From assembly GCA_947088865.1 (NCBI GenBank), contig CAMUHY010000013.1:28607-92606 (forward strand): a stretch of 64,000 bases of DNA. Reading direction: 5' to 3'. This document shows positions 35,311-43,694 of the stretch, one piece after another (the first letter of the stretch is position 1; each line of letters begins with the position of its first letter). The position numbers and the translations under genes are program-made. The stretch comes from an uncultured Eubacterium sp. (GTDB taxonomy: Bacteria > Bacillota > Clostridia > Lachnospirales > Lachnospiraceae). A model generated the notes under the pieces. It ran no database searches. It was not told the DNA's origin and worked only from the letters and a program-made list of their open reading frames with translations.

Positions 35311-36343
35311 TTAAAATATTAAGTTCTGCTATTTTATAATCTTTTGAAGTTATAACAACAATATTTTCGCCAAAATTATCCTTCTCTAAAAGTACACTCT
35401 CTAACAGCAAGTCAAACGAATATGAACTGCAATTTATTTGCATAATCGTTTCCATCGCTTCATATAGCCCTTCTATACTGTTAAAATCAAATAATCCTAT
35501 ATCACCTTTTCGAGAATCCCAATATATAAAGCTTGTCTCAATCCCTGCACTGACATATGTGTTTGCCACAGAATATGTCAACCGATAAATATTGTCAAGA
35601 ATATGGCGAAAATTCTGTTCATTATACCATGACAAATCCAACACAATACAGTGATGTCTTTTTAATTCTTCTCCAAATTGTTTTACAATAAAATCTTCAG
35701 ACATGATGCTTCTTTTCCAATGAATATGATTTAGAGAATCACCCTCAATCATATTGCGCAAGTCTTGTACTTCTGTATTATCCAATTCTATAAGCGACAA
35801 TGTATATTGGTCTTCTTGATGAATATAGTTTATTTCTGTTTCAACCGCTTCGACCTTTTCTGGAAATATATAAAAAGCATTCTGTGTATTGTACTGTATT
35901 TTTTTTGAGAACATTCCAAGATAATCTCGTACTTCAAACTCACACACATGCACTGTAATAAATCCAATATGCTCTAAATTTAAGTTCATTATTGAATTTT
36001 TTTGAAATTGTTTTAGCCCCTGAAAAAAGACTTCATTTTCATACTCTTTGTCACTGTTTGAATAATTTACTATAACTTTGCATCTGCACCATGGAATTTT
36101 CATATTAAATTTATTGCCAAACCAGATAACTATATCTAAATTACTGCCATATGTATACCTTATGTTATCATTTGATACATATAATTTCATGCCAGCTAAA
36201 GAAAACTTATACACAATCCATGAAATAGAAGGAATAATGATTAATATACATAATACTATCATAAATTCATAATTGATAAAAAGGCAATTTACCAGAAAAA
36301 CAATTAAAAGACCAACAATATATGCAAACTTTCTTAACTTCAT
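35255..36343 (-). CDS. DUF58 domain-containing protein
   Basis: A 362-residue protein with two N-terminal membrane segments and a C-terminal DUF58 (VWA-like) domain. The family hallmark is the acidic-Gly-Asp pattern around NMIEGDSLNHIHWKRSIMS, near residue 200. It lies between the MoxR ATPase and the transglutaminase gene, the standard trio, in which MoxR probably acts as a chaperone for the VWA-like partner. The ATG is preceded by a GGAGGATT-type site. The substrate is unknown. Confidence 0.85.
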   Translation of the reverse strand: MKLRKFAYIVGLLIVFLVNCLFINYEFMIVLCILIIIPSISWIVYKFSLAGMKLYVSNDNIRYTYGSNLDIVIWFGNKFNMKIPWCRCKVIVNYSNSDKEYENEVFFQGLKQFQKNSIMNLNLEHIGFITVHVCEFEVRDYLGMFSKKIQYNTQNAFYIFPEKVEAVETEINYIHQEDQYTLSLIELDNTEVQDLRNMIEGDSLNHIHWKRSIMSEDFIVKQFGEELKRHHCIVLDLSWYNEQNFRHILDNIYRLTYSVANTYVSAGIETSFIYWDSRKGDIGLFDFNSIEGLYEAMETIMQINCSSYSFDLLLESVLLEKDNFGENIVVITSKDYKIAELNILNVVERFSNSIYEQSGKEI

Positions 36344-36414
36344 TTAAATCCTCCATACTGGAGCAACCAATTTTGGAAACCATTTAATTTTATCTATTCT
36401 TATCTATTTATTTT

Positions 36415-37380
36415 TTATCGTGATGAAGCAACAGCCTTTGGAACCTCAACTTTCTTCATCAGTTCAGAAATTATATCTTCCTCTAAAATTTTGCCTCTTT
36501 TAACTGTTTTGTTCATAACTAGTCGATGTACAAATACATCCTTTATAATATATTGTATATCTGATATCAATACATAATTATTGCCTCTTAAAAAAGCCTC
36601 TGCTTTTGCGATTCTGACCAATGCCAAACTGCCTCTTGGACTGATTCCTTGTATAATATCTGGAGAGTTGCGTGTTTCTTTTGCAATTTTTGCTACATAT
36701 TCTAATACTCTATCATCAACATATACATCATCAACCAATTGTCTCATAATCTCAAATTCTTTAGCAGATAGTATATTATCAGGCTTCTGATTTTCTTTTA
36801 ATTTATTTTGTTTTATACGAAGAATAGCTACCTCATCATCAATTGTTGGATAACCCATATTTAATCTTACCATAAATCGGTCTAATTGTGACTCAGGCAA
36901 TTTCTGGGTACCCGTAGAACCATATGGATTTTGTGTCGCTATAACAATAAACGGTTCTGGTAACTTCATTGTTTTGCCATCTACCGATACTTTTCCTTCC
37001 TCCATCACTTGAAGCAATGCAGACTGTGTCTTAGGGGAAGTTCTGTTTATCTCATCTGCTAAAAATATATTGCACTGTGCAGCGCCTTCCTTAAATTCAA
37101 ATGAATTTGTCACTCTATTATACATATTAAAACCGATAATATCTGAAGGCATTACATCTGGCGTAAACTGCATTCGATTGCACTTTAAATCTAAAGCTGT
37201 GGCAAAAGCCGATGCCATCGTTGTCTTTCCCACACCTGGTATATCCTCTATCAATATATGCCCTCTTGCAAGCATTGCCATAAGCGCTTTGCACAGCACT
37301 TCATCTTTTCCAACTACTGTTTTTCTTACCTCCACAAGAACATTTCTTGCTAAATTCAAATAGTAATCTTGTTCTTTCAT
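36415..37380 (-). CDS. MoxR-family AAA ATPase
   Basis: About 321 residues. Walker A GHILIEDIPGVGKTTMA near residue 45, Walker B IFLADEINRTSPKTQSALLQ, sensor 1 VIATQNPYGSTGTQKLPESQ and the sensor 2 region ISPRGSLALVRIAKA are intact. MoxR ATPases act as chaperones for VWA-domain partners. It is the first gene of the MoxR-DUF58-transglutaminase operon. The start is uncertain: an ATG at 37395 lies five codons upstream; GGTGGAG favours the ATG at 37380, although the spacing is short. Confidence 0.9.
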   Translation of the reverse strand: MKEQDYYLNLARNVLVEVRKTVVGKDEVLCKALMAMLARGHILIEDIPGVGKTTMASAFATALDLKCNRMQFTPDVMPSDIIGFNMYNRVTNSFEFKEGAAQCNIFLADEINRTSPKTQSALLQVMEEGKVSVDGKTMKLPEPFIVIATQNPYGSTGTQKLPESQLDRFMVRLNMGYPTIDDEVAILRIKQNKLKENQKPDNILSAKEFEIMRQLVDDVYVDDRVLEYVAKIAKETRNSPDIIQGISPRGSLALVRIAKAEAFLRGNNYVLISDIQYIIKDVFVHRLVMNKTVKRGKILEEDIISELMKKVEVPKAVASSR

Positions 37381-37434
37381 TACTCCACCCATCATCTAAT
37401 AAAATCGTGTGCCGCAAAACAGCACACGATTTTA

Positions 37435-38538
37435 TTACTGTGGTAAGTAATTAATATATGCGCTGTTAAAACTAAATCCCTGATTATAAAAATCCGAATA
37501 GCTTATCAGTACACTTCCAGAATTTAAAATTTGCGTATTTCCTTCGGCACCACTATTATAATACATGTTATTTATCAAAAAAACAATCCCTTCTGAGGTA
37601 AGATACCAATTTGATTCTCCTTCTTCATTAGAATACAAATCAACAAGTCCATTTATACCTATTGACTGTTCTTTTCCAGAATTCTCAACACTATTATTAT
37701 TATAATTATTAAGATAATCAAAAATATAATCTATACTTTTTTCTGGTTCATTAAATAATTTCTCTAATTCTATTGGTTCCCCTGTTTGCACATCAAAAGT
37801 TCGTGCATATGTGTTATTATAAAGTATTGTCATATTGTCATATTCACTGACAACTTCTTCCTGTGCTATAAATGTTGCCAATTTTTCATTGATAGAATCT
37901 ATATTTTGCACATGATAATAAATTGTTGTATAGCAGTTTGCTCCCATCAATATTCCCTTTAAATATTCTTTTCTTATATTATTTTCTAATGTTTCAATAA
38001 CACTATTATAGTATTCCTCAATATACAATTGTTCAGCCTTTTCTTGTGAATTATATTTTATTGTAGGATAAGTACATTCTAAACGTCCGCAATTACTAGT
38101 ATCATATTGAGCTGAAAACACCGAATCTGTATAAAATTGATTATTAAATTCAAATTGTATACGTTTACTATTATCATTTTTATACTCTACATTTTTACTA
38201 GATGCTACATATTCAATTTCAATAGAATCATTTATCAAATAAGATTTTGTTGTCGTTTTTAATTGACTATCTTCAAGAACAGACTCACAATTCTTAAGAG
38301 GCTGTACTGTATTTACAGGTTTTCTCATAAAATCAACCAACACAATCAAAGAGACAATTGCCGCTATTGATGAAGCTGTTTTTAACAATCGGATTATTTT
38401 ATCATTCTTCTTTTGTATTGGCTTTAACTCTGTAAAGCCATTATAAGTCAAATCATCTTCAAACATACCTGAATTTTTAATAATAGCTTGTATCTGTCTG
38501 TCAATTTGTCGCTGTTTCGGATAATTTACTCTACTCAT
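37435..38538 (-). CDS. Putative anti-sigma factor, single-pass membrane protein
   Basis: About 367 residues. A cytosolic N-terminus of about 55 residues is followed by one membrane segment near residues 55-75 and a large extracytosolic domain, the topology of an anti-sigma factor. The C-terminal part resembles the PdaC/RsiV-like DUF4163-DUF3298 arrangement (paired beta-rich domains) although the identity is not firm. Its ATG overlaps the sigma-factor stop by eight bases (ATGAGTAG). It probably holds the ECF sigma factor in check until an external signal arrives. Confidence 0.65.
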   Translation of the reverse strand: MSRVNYPKQRQIDRQIQAIIKNSGMFEDDLTYNGFTELKPIQKKNDKIIRLLKTASSIAAIVSLIVLVDFMRKPVNTVQPLKNCESVLEDSQLKTTTKSYLINDSIEIEYVASSKNVEYKNDNSKRIQFEFNNQFYTDSVFSAQYDTSNCGRLECTYPTIKYNSQEKAEQLYIEEYYNSVIETLENNIRKEYLKGILMGANCYTTIYYHVQNIDSINEKLATFIAQEEVVSEYDNMTILYNNTYARTFDVQTGEPIELEKLFNEPEKSIDYIFDYLNNYNNNSVENSGKEQSIGINGLVDLYSNEEGESNWYLTSEGIVFLINNMYYNSGAEGNTQILNSGSVLISYSDFYNQGFSFNSAYINYLPQ

Positions 38539-39112
38539 AATCACTCAACCCCTTTCTCAATTTTTTTATTACCGTATAATATTTGTTTTTTGTCGTTGAA
38601 GGATTCATGTCCATTTGCTGCGCAATATCGTTGAACGAATATCCTTTTTCTGCTCTCATCACAAATATTTGTCTTGTGTTTTCATCCTCCTCATTTAACT
38701 TTCTCATAATCTCTTCTTTTGCAGCTTTATTAATCACATTGTTTTCAATGTCTTCCTCGCCAGGTTTATCATAATTTTTTAAAACTTCCGTTAAAAGTGA
38801 TTCATGGTTTTGACGGCTTCTTCTGTAATCAATCACTTTATTTCCTGCTATTCGCGTCAGCCACGTCTTAAAAGAAGCTTTTTTTATATCAAAGCTTTTT
38901 AGCCCTTTCAGCATAGCAATAAATGTTTCTTGTGTTAAATCCATCGCTAACTCTCTATCGGAAGTTTTTAAATAAATCTCTTTATAAACGTATTTATAAT
39001 ACCTGTTAATCAACAATTCAGCGGCATTTTTATCACTGCTATCTACTATCAGCTCTATTAAATATTGGTCCGTTTCAAGCCATTTAGAAATGACATGTTT
39101 CTTCCCACTCAT
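38531..39112 (-). CDS. ECF-type RNA polymerase sigma factor
   Basis: A 193-residue sigma factor with only regions 2 and 4. Region 2 has LTQETFIAMLKGLKSFD and FKTWLTRIAGNKVIDYRR, the -10 recognition part; region 4 has YSFNDIAQQMDMNPSTTKN, the -35 recognition helix-turn-helix. GGGGAGG precedes the ATG. The anti-sigma gene follows with overlap. Its target promoters are unknown; the membrane partner suggests an extracytoplasmic stress or cell-wall signal. The 355-base region behind its start (39113-39467) holds one terminator and otherwise nothing I can support. Confidence 0.9.
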   Translation of the reverse strand: MSGKKHVISKWLETDQYLIELIVDSSDKNAAELLINRYYKYVYKEIYLKTSDRELAMDLTQETFIAMLKGLKSFDIKKASFKTWLTRIAGNKVIDYRRSRQNHESLLTEVLKNYDKPGEEDIENNVINKAAKEEIMRKLNEEDENTRQIFVMRAEKGYSFNDIAQQMDMNPSTTKNKYYTVIKKLRKGLSDYE

Positions 39113-39271
39113 ATGGACCTCCCCATTAACAAAAATTTGTTCAGCTTTTTGTACCTTCTGTTAAATAACCATTTCCTAATTATATACGAAGCATTTTACC
39201 ATCTGGTCCAATATTTTACAAAAACTTTTTTACAGCTTTCTTTTTAAGTGATGCCATTTTTGATAAAAAAG

Positions 39272-39347
39272 AAAAAAGAGGCGTCGCTTTTTTATTAATA
39301 TCATCTTGTACAAGATAATACTAAATCCAAAGCACGCCTCATTTTTC
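39272..39347 (-). terminator. Terminator palindrome after the alcohol dehydrogenase gene
   Basis: Arms GAGGCGT..GC and GC..ACGCCTC pair around an inner perfect palindrome ATCTTGTACAAGAT (39303-39316). An A-rich run lies on the plus-strand left and TTTTT on the right. It lies downstream of the minus-strand alcohol dehydrogenase gene and upstream of the sigma gene. Confidence 0.7.
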
Positions 39348-39467
39348 TATTGATTATTGTTTTATAAAATTAATATTTTTATGTAGATACTTCTTCTGTG
39401 AACTCCCTACTATTGAACTTCGCTTGAAGTGTTGGATTCTTGCTTAAAAGCTTTTTACTATACAAGC

Positions 39468-40679
39468 TTAAAAATCAACTTCTGTGTCATAATAACAGCA
39501 TTTAAGGAGTTTTTCCATCTCTTCCTGACTTGGCTGTCTTGGATTTGAACCTGTACAAGCATCAAGCAGTGCATTTGCTGCAATATCTGGAAGCTTCTTA
39601 AGGAACTCTTCCTCTGAGACAAATCCTGTTTCTGCTGGAAGTCCGCCCTCGCCATAGTTTTTAATACAATGTGGAATATTCAAATCATCATTCATCTTAC
39701 GAAGCATTGCAACAAGCTTATCAATCTTTTCTTCAACTGTTGTTCCTCCAAGATGGATAAAATCGGCAATCTCTGCATAACGCTTTGCTGCTGTCTCATC
39801 CTTTGCATTAAATTTGATAACTTTTGGAAGATACATTGCATTTGCTGCGCCATGAATAATATGTCCACCCTCAAATGCGGCGCCTGTCTTATGCGCCATT
39901 GAATGTACGATACCAAGCAGTGCATTAGAAAATGCCATACCAGCTAAACACTGTGCATTGTGCATTGCATCTCTTGCATCCATATCACCATTATATGATT
40001 TAACAAGGTCTTTATCAATCATCTTAATTGCATGAAGCGCAAGAGGGTCTGTATAATCGCTGTTTGCCGTTGAAACATACGCCTCAACTGCATGTGTGAT
40101 TGCATCCATTCCCGTATGTGCAACAAGCTTTACTGGCATTGTATGTGCAAGCTCTGGGTCTACAATAGCAACGTCTGGTGTAATTTCAAAATCGGCAATT
40201 GGATATTTGATACCTTTTTGATAATCTGTAATAATTGAAAATGCTGTCACCTCTGTTGCTGTGCCAGATGTTGATGAAATTGCACAGAATTTTGCCTTTG
40301 TTCTAAGCTTTGGCAATCCAAATACTTTACACATATCCTCAAAGGTAGTCTCTGGATACTCATATTTAATCCACATCGCTTTAGCAGCATCGATTGGAGA
40401 ACCGCCACCCATTGCAATAATCCAATCTGGCTGAAATTCCTGCATCTTTGCTGCACCCTTCATAACCGTCTCAACAGAAGGGTCTGGCTCAATCCCCTCA
40501 ATCAGGTCTACTTCCATTCCAGCCTCTTTTAAATAATCCTCTGCTTTTTGTAAAAAGCCATTGCTCTTCATAGAACCCCCACCTATGCAGATAATAGCTT
40601 TCTTGCCTTGCAGTGTCTTTAATGCCTCTAATGCTCCTTTTCCATGATATAAATCTCTTGGTAAAGTAAAACGTGTCAT
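39468..40679 (-). CDS. Iron-containing alcohol dehydrogenase
   Basis: About 403 residues. An Fe-type (group III) alcohol dehydrogenase that interconverts aldehydes and alcohols with NAD(P)H. The nucleotide site is GGGSMKSNG and AMGGGSPIDAAK near residues 30-100, and metal-binding His residues lie in HAVEAYVS, GIVHSMAHKTGAAF and GGHIIHGAANAMYLP. The exact alcohol cannot be read from the sequence; butanol, ethanol or lactaldehyde are all possible in fermentative Clostridia. The ATG at 40679 follows AGGAGG; an upstream ATG at 40703 precedes that site and is less likely. Confidence 0.88.
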   Translation of the reverse strand: MTRFTLPRDLYHGKGALEALKTLQGKKAIICIGGGSMKSNGFLQKAEDYLKEAGMEVDLIEGIEPDPSVETVMKGAAKMQEFQPDWIIAMGGGSPIDAAKAMWIKYEYPETTFEDMCKVFGLPKLRTKAKFCAISSTSGTATEVTAFSIITDYQKGIKYPIADFEITPDVAIVDPELAHTMPVKLVAHTGMDAITHAVEAYVSTANSDYTDPLALHAIKMIDKDLVKSYNGDMDARDAMHNAQCLAGMAFSNALLGIVHSMAHKTGAAFEGGHIIHGAANAMYLPKVIKFNAKDETAAKRYAEIADFIHLGGTTVEEKIDKLVAMLRKMNDDLNIPHCIKNYGEGGLPAETGFVSEEEFLKKLPDIAANALLDACTGSNPRQPSQEEMEKLLKCCYYDTEVDF

Positions 40680-40787
40680 AATTAAAATATACCTCCTATA
40701 CATTATTTTATAGATTGTTAAAATTCCAACAATCTTACATAAATTATAACAAGAATTTTAAAGCATGACAACACATAATTTAATTTT

Positions 40788-42164
40788 CTAATCATAATTA
40801 TTAGCGTCCAATTTATCCTCTGGCAATTTCTTTAAAAAGTGAATAATAACAGGCGCTGCCACAAAAAAGGATAAGATATCCGATATTGGCTGTGAAAGCT
40901 GAATACCCAATGCGCCTAAAGTAGCACTCAGTATATATATCAAAGGAATGAAAAATATTCCACTTCTAAGCATAGAAAGAATCGTAGCCATTCCCTTTTT
41001 TCCTGTACTTTGCAGTGTCATATTGGACAGCACAATCAACGGCTGCAAAAATAAAGCATAACATTGATACTGTAATGCGGGTGTTCCAAATGCAATAACA
41101 TCAACATCATCACGAAATACGGATATGGCTTGAGGCGAACATATCAACCCAATAACTGCAAATGCACCTAACATAACCTCGCTGACAATCAGTGTAAATC
41201 GAAATGCCTTTTTTACTCTGGAATATTTCCCCGCACCATAATTAAAGCCGCACACTGGCTGAAAACCTTGACCGATTCCCAAACCAACCGCAAAGATAAA
41301 CATACTGATTCTTGATACAATACTCATTGCTGAAACAGCGGCATCGCCGTATATTTTTGCCTGCCTATTTAACGCCATTGTAGCAATACTTTGAAGTCCC
41401 TGCCTTACAAGACTTGGAAATCCTGTTGCTATAATCTCTGCCACATCGCCAAATTTTCTTGTTATTTTAAAGATAGATAATTTACTCTGGGACCTTCCTG
41501 ACAAAAACATAAACAATAAAATACTAAAGCTGACAAGCTGTGATAATGCCGTAGACAATCCTGCTCCTGCAATCCCCATATCAAACACAAACATAAACAA
41601 TGGGTCACCTGCTATATTAAGAAGCGCTCCAGCCATCAAACCAATCATTGCAAGGGAAGCTTTCCCCTCAAATCTTAATATATTATTCATAACAAACGTG
41701 CTTGTCATAAACGGAGCGGCAAGCAAAATATATCTTATGTACTGCTTTGCATACGGCAAAATAGTATCTGTACTGCCCATTAAATAGATTAACCTATCAT
41801 TAAAAATAAAACCCAATATACAAATAATAATACCTGTGACAATTGCCATAAAAAAACTAGTGGAAGCTATCCTTGTCGATGTCTCATTATCTTTTTGTCC
41901 AAGTCGTCTTGAAATAATACTGCCCGCTCCCTGTCCATACATAAAGCCAAAAGCCTGCAATATCGCCATAAAACCAAAAACAATGCCAACTGCTCCGCTA
42001 GCGCTTGTTCCCAATTTTCCCACAAACATTGTATCAACCATGTTGTAAATATTGGTTACTAACATGCTGATTGTCGTTGGTACTCCTAATTTCACGACTA
42101 ATGGAGCCACCGGAGATTTTGTCATCTTATCATATTGATTTTCATATTTTACAGCTTTTTTCAT
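40788..42164 (-). CDS. MATE-family efflux transporter (second copy)
   Basis: A 458-residue MATE transporter with about twelve membrane segments. The N-terminal half has VVKLGVPTTISMLVTNIYNMVDTMFVGKLG and GQGAGSIISRRLGQKD; the C-terminal half has GLGIGQGFQPVCGFNYGAGK, the second of the repeated halves. It is only distantly like the pump at 14219-15535. GGAG precedes the ATG. It is a single gene with no adjacent regulator, and its substrate is unknown. Confidence 0.85.
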   Translation of the reverse strand: MKKAVKYENQYDKMTKSPVAPLVVKLGVPTTISMLVTNIYNMVDTMFVGKLGTSASGAVGIVFGFMAILQAFGFMYGQGAGSIISRRLGQKDNETSTRIASTSFFMAIVTGIIICILGFIFNDRLIYLMGSTDTILPYAKQYIRYILLAAPFMTSTFVMNNILRFEGKASLAMIGLMAGALLNIAGDPLFMFVFDMGIAGAGLSTALSQLVSFSILLFMFLSGRSQSKLSIFKITRKFGDVAEIIATGFPSLVRQGLQSIATMALNRQAKIYGDAAVSAMSIVSRISMFIFAVGLGIGQGFQPVCGFNYGAGKYSRVKKAFRFTLIVSEVMLGAFAVIGLICSPQAISVFRDDVDVIAFGTPALQYQCYALFLQPLIVLSNMTLQSTGKKGMATILSMLRSGIFFIPLIYILSATLGALGIQLSQPISDILSFFVAAPVIIHFLKKLPEDKLDANNYD

Positions 42165-42339
42165 TTTTTTCTCCTATTCTGTTATTATTTAATACTGCAA
42201 AATAACTCTATTCATCTATTCCACATATAATCTTTACTATTTCCAAATCACCTCTATCTTGCTATATCTCAATTATATAAGAATTTTCCTTTGTTTACAA
42301 TAAAATTCAGATAAGATTTTTATATTGAAAATTTACTAG

Positions 42340-42416
42340 CCAAGCCAATATTCGCAATTCATTTGGCTGCTCGCCTAGAACTTCATTGCTATTTTCTTGA
42401 TAAAATCAAATTTTAT
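42340..42416 (+). repeat. Decayed dispersed repeat, copy J
   Basis: CCAAGCCAATATTCGCAATT and GGCTGCTCGCC correspond to the left end, and TTTTCTTGATAAAATCAAA to the right end, but the central hairpin is lost. The surrounding 42165-42500 interval is AT-rich and shows nothing else I can support. Confidence 0.5.
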
Positions 42417-42508
42417 CTTAATTCAACAAAAAATTGTAAATAGTTACCATAAAATATAGTTAAATTTTATTAAAAAAGCTGAACTTAACAAATATTGTAT
42501 GTAATATA

Positions 42509-42537
42509 TTGACAAATAATTTTGCATATATTAAATT
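42509..42537 (+). promoter_or_regulatory. Candidate sigma-A promoter of the glucose PTS operon
   Basis: TTGACA (42509-42514) and TAAATT (42532-42537) are separated by 17 bases, with the RNA antiterminator 50 bases further on. The -10 box is a weak match. Confidence 0.55.
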
Positions 42538-42587
42538 AATTACAACAAATTGATATACTTAATGTATTTTATATGACATGTGATATT

Positions 42588-42623
42588 GGAGTGTTACCTT
42601 TCCTTGTTGACTTGGGCATGACC
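42588..42623 (+). promoter_or_regulatory. Ribonucleic antiterminator (RAT) for GlcT
   Basis: GGAGTGTTACC, followed by a stem loop and GGGCATGACC, matches the pattern of GlcT-type RAT elements (GTGTTAC...GGCATGA). Its last three bases are the first three of the terminator stem at 42621, so only one of the two structures can form at a time. Binding of the antiterminator encoded at 42703 would stabilise this element and allow readthrough. Confidence 0.75.
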
Positions 42624-42676
42624 AACTTTTGTACGAATGTTTTTTGCAATTGTATTAAAGTTGGTTTTTTTATTTT
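42621..42676 (+). terminator. Leader terminator overlapping the RAT
   Basis: ACCAACTTT (42621-42629) pairs with AAAGTTGGT (42658-42666), nine of nine bases, with an internal loop and then TTTTTT. It ends before the antiterminator gene start, so it would block the gene's own transcription unless the RAT forms. Confidence 0.8.
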
Positions 42677-42702
42677 TATTGGCAAAAAAGGCGGACGAAA
42701 TT

Positions 42703-43539
42703 ATGAAAATCATTAAAGTGATAAATAACAATACCGTATGTGTTTTGGATGAAAAAGGCAAAGAACAAATTATGTCTGGCAAAGGCATTGGCTTTGGCAA
42801 AAAATATGGTGATGAAGTCGATTCAAAACACATTGAAAAAATTTACATGGTTACGGATTCAACACTCCGAAAAAAATTAATTGAATGTTTATCTGAGATT
42901 CCTTATGAATATATAAAACTTACAGATGACTTAGTACGATATATTTCTTCTCAAATACAGGGTTCATTAAATAACTCGCTTATTGTAACATTATCAGACC
43001 ATATTGCATTTGCAATTGAACGAAAAAAACAGGGAATGGAATTTTCAAATCCTTTGATGGATTCCATACATGATTGTTTTCCTGATGAACTTGCACTTGG
43101 AAAGTATTGTCTTAATGAAATCAAAGAAAAACTTGGTATTGAACTTCATGCAGATGAGGCTGGTTTTATAGCAATGCACATTATCAATGCCCGTATGGGA
43201 ACAACTATGGGGCAGGTTCCTGATATAACAAAAATGATAAATGGGTGTGCTGAAATTGCAGACCGATTTTACTCTGGTAAAATTGACAAGACAAAAGTGG
43301 CATATGACCGATTTCTTGTCCATTTAAAATTTCTTGCCAAACGGCTTTTTAGCTCGCAGGAACTTCCAAACGTTTTAAGTAAAGATGAAGAGATATTATC
43401 CCTTATAAAACTAAAATTTAAAAAGCATTACAAATGTGCAAAATGTATACAAGACTATATTTTGAAAAATTATGCAAAAACCATATGCGAAGATGAAATG
43501 CTCACTCTTGCTATTCATCTAAAAAAAATTAGTGAATAA
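42703..43539 (+). CDS. glcT: GlcT/LicT-family transcription antiterminator
   Basis: A 278-residue BglG-family antiterminator. The N-terminal RNA-binding domain (KVINNNTVCVLDEKGKEQ) is followed by PRD1 and PRD2, which carry the conserved His residues (near residues 99 and 156 in DHIAFAIER and AMHIINA, then LVHLKF and LAIHLKK). PTS enzymes phosphorylate these His and thereby control activity. The GlcT-type RAT ahead of its own gene and the glucose PTS gene behind it make glcT the best name. The ATG at 42703 follows GGCGGA; an upstream ATG-like frame is in the terminator and is not used. Confidence 0.85.
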   Translation: MKIIKVINNNTVCVLDEKGKEQIMSGKGIGFGKKYGDEVDSKHIEKIYMVTDSTLRKKLIECLSEIPYEYIKLTDDLVRYISSQIQGSLNNSLIVTLSDHIAFAIERKKQGMEFSNPLMDSIHDCFPDELALGKYCLNEIKEKLGIELHADEAGFIAMHIINARMGTTMGQVPDITKMINGCAEIADRFYSGKIDKTKVAYDRFLVHLKFLAKRLFSSQELPNVLSKDEEILSLIKLKFKKHYKCAKCIQDYILKNYAKTICEDEMLTLAIHLKKISE

Positions 43540-43558
43540 GTTTCTTATAAGTTTATCC

Positions 43559-43587
43559 ATCATTGCAAGTGGCGCCTATGCAATGAT
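43559..43587 (+). other. Leader hairpin between glcT and ptsG
   Basis: ATCATTGCA/TGCAATGAT forms a perfect 9-bp stem with an 11-base loop that holds GGCGCC. No T-run follows, so it is not a plain terminator. It may stabilise the mRNA end or serve in processing between glcT and ptsG. No second RAT was recognised in the 155-base gap. Confidence 0.4.
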
Positions 43588-43694
43588 AATTTGCGGTATT
43601 TGCCAATATGCTTAAATGAAAACCATTTATTTTAAACAAAACATTTGGCTTATTGCCTGCAACAATAAATTAATATGAATAAGGAGGACTACTT

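Noticed and set aside
43559-43587. Second RAT before ptsG
   Set aside because: The hairpin lacks the GTGTTAC/GGCATGA pattern and no terminator overlaps it.
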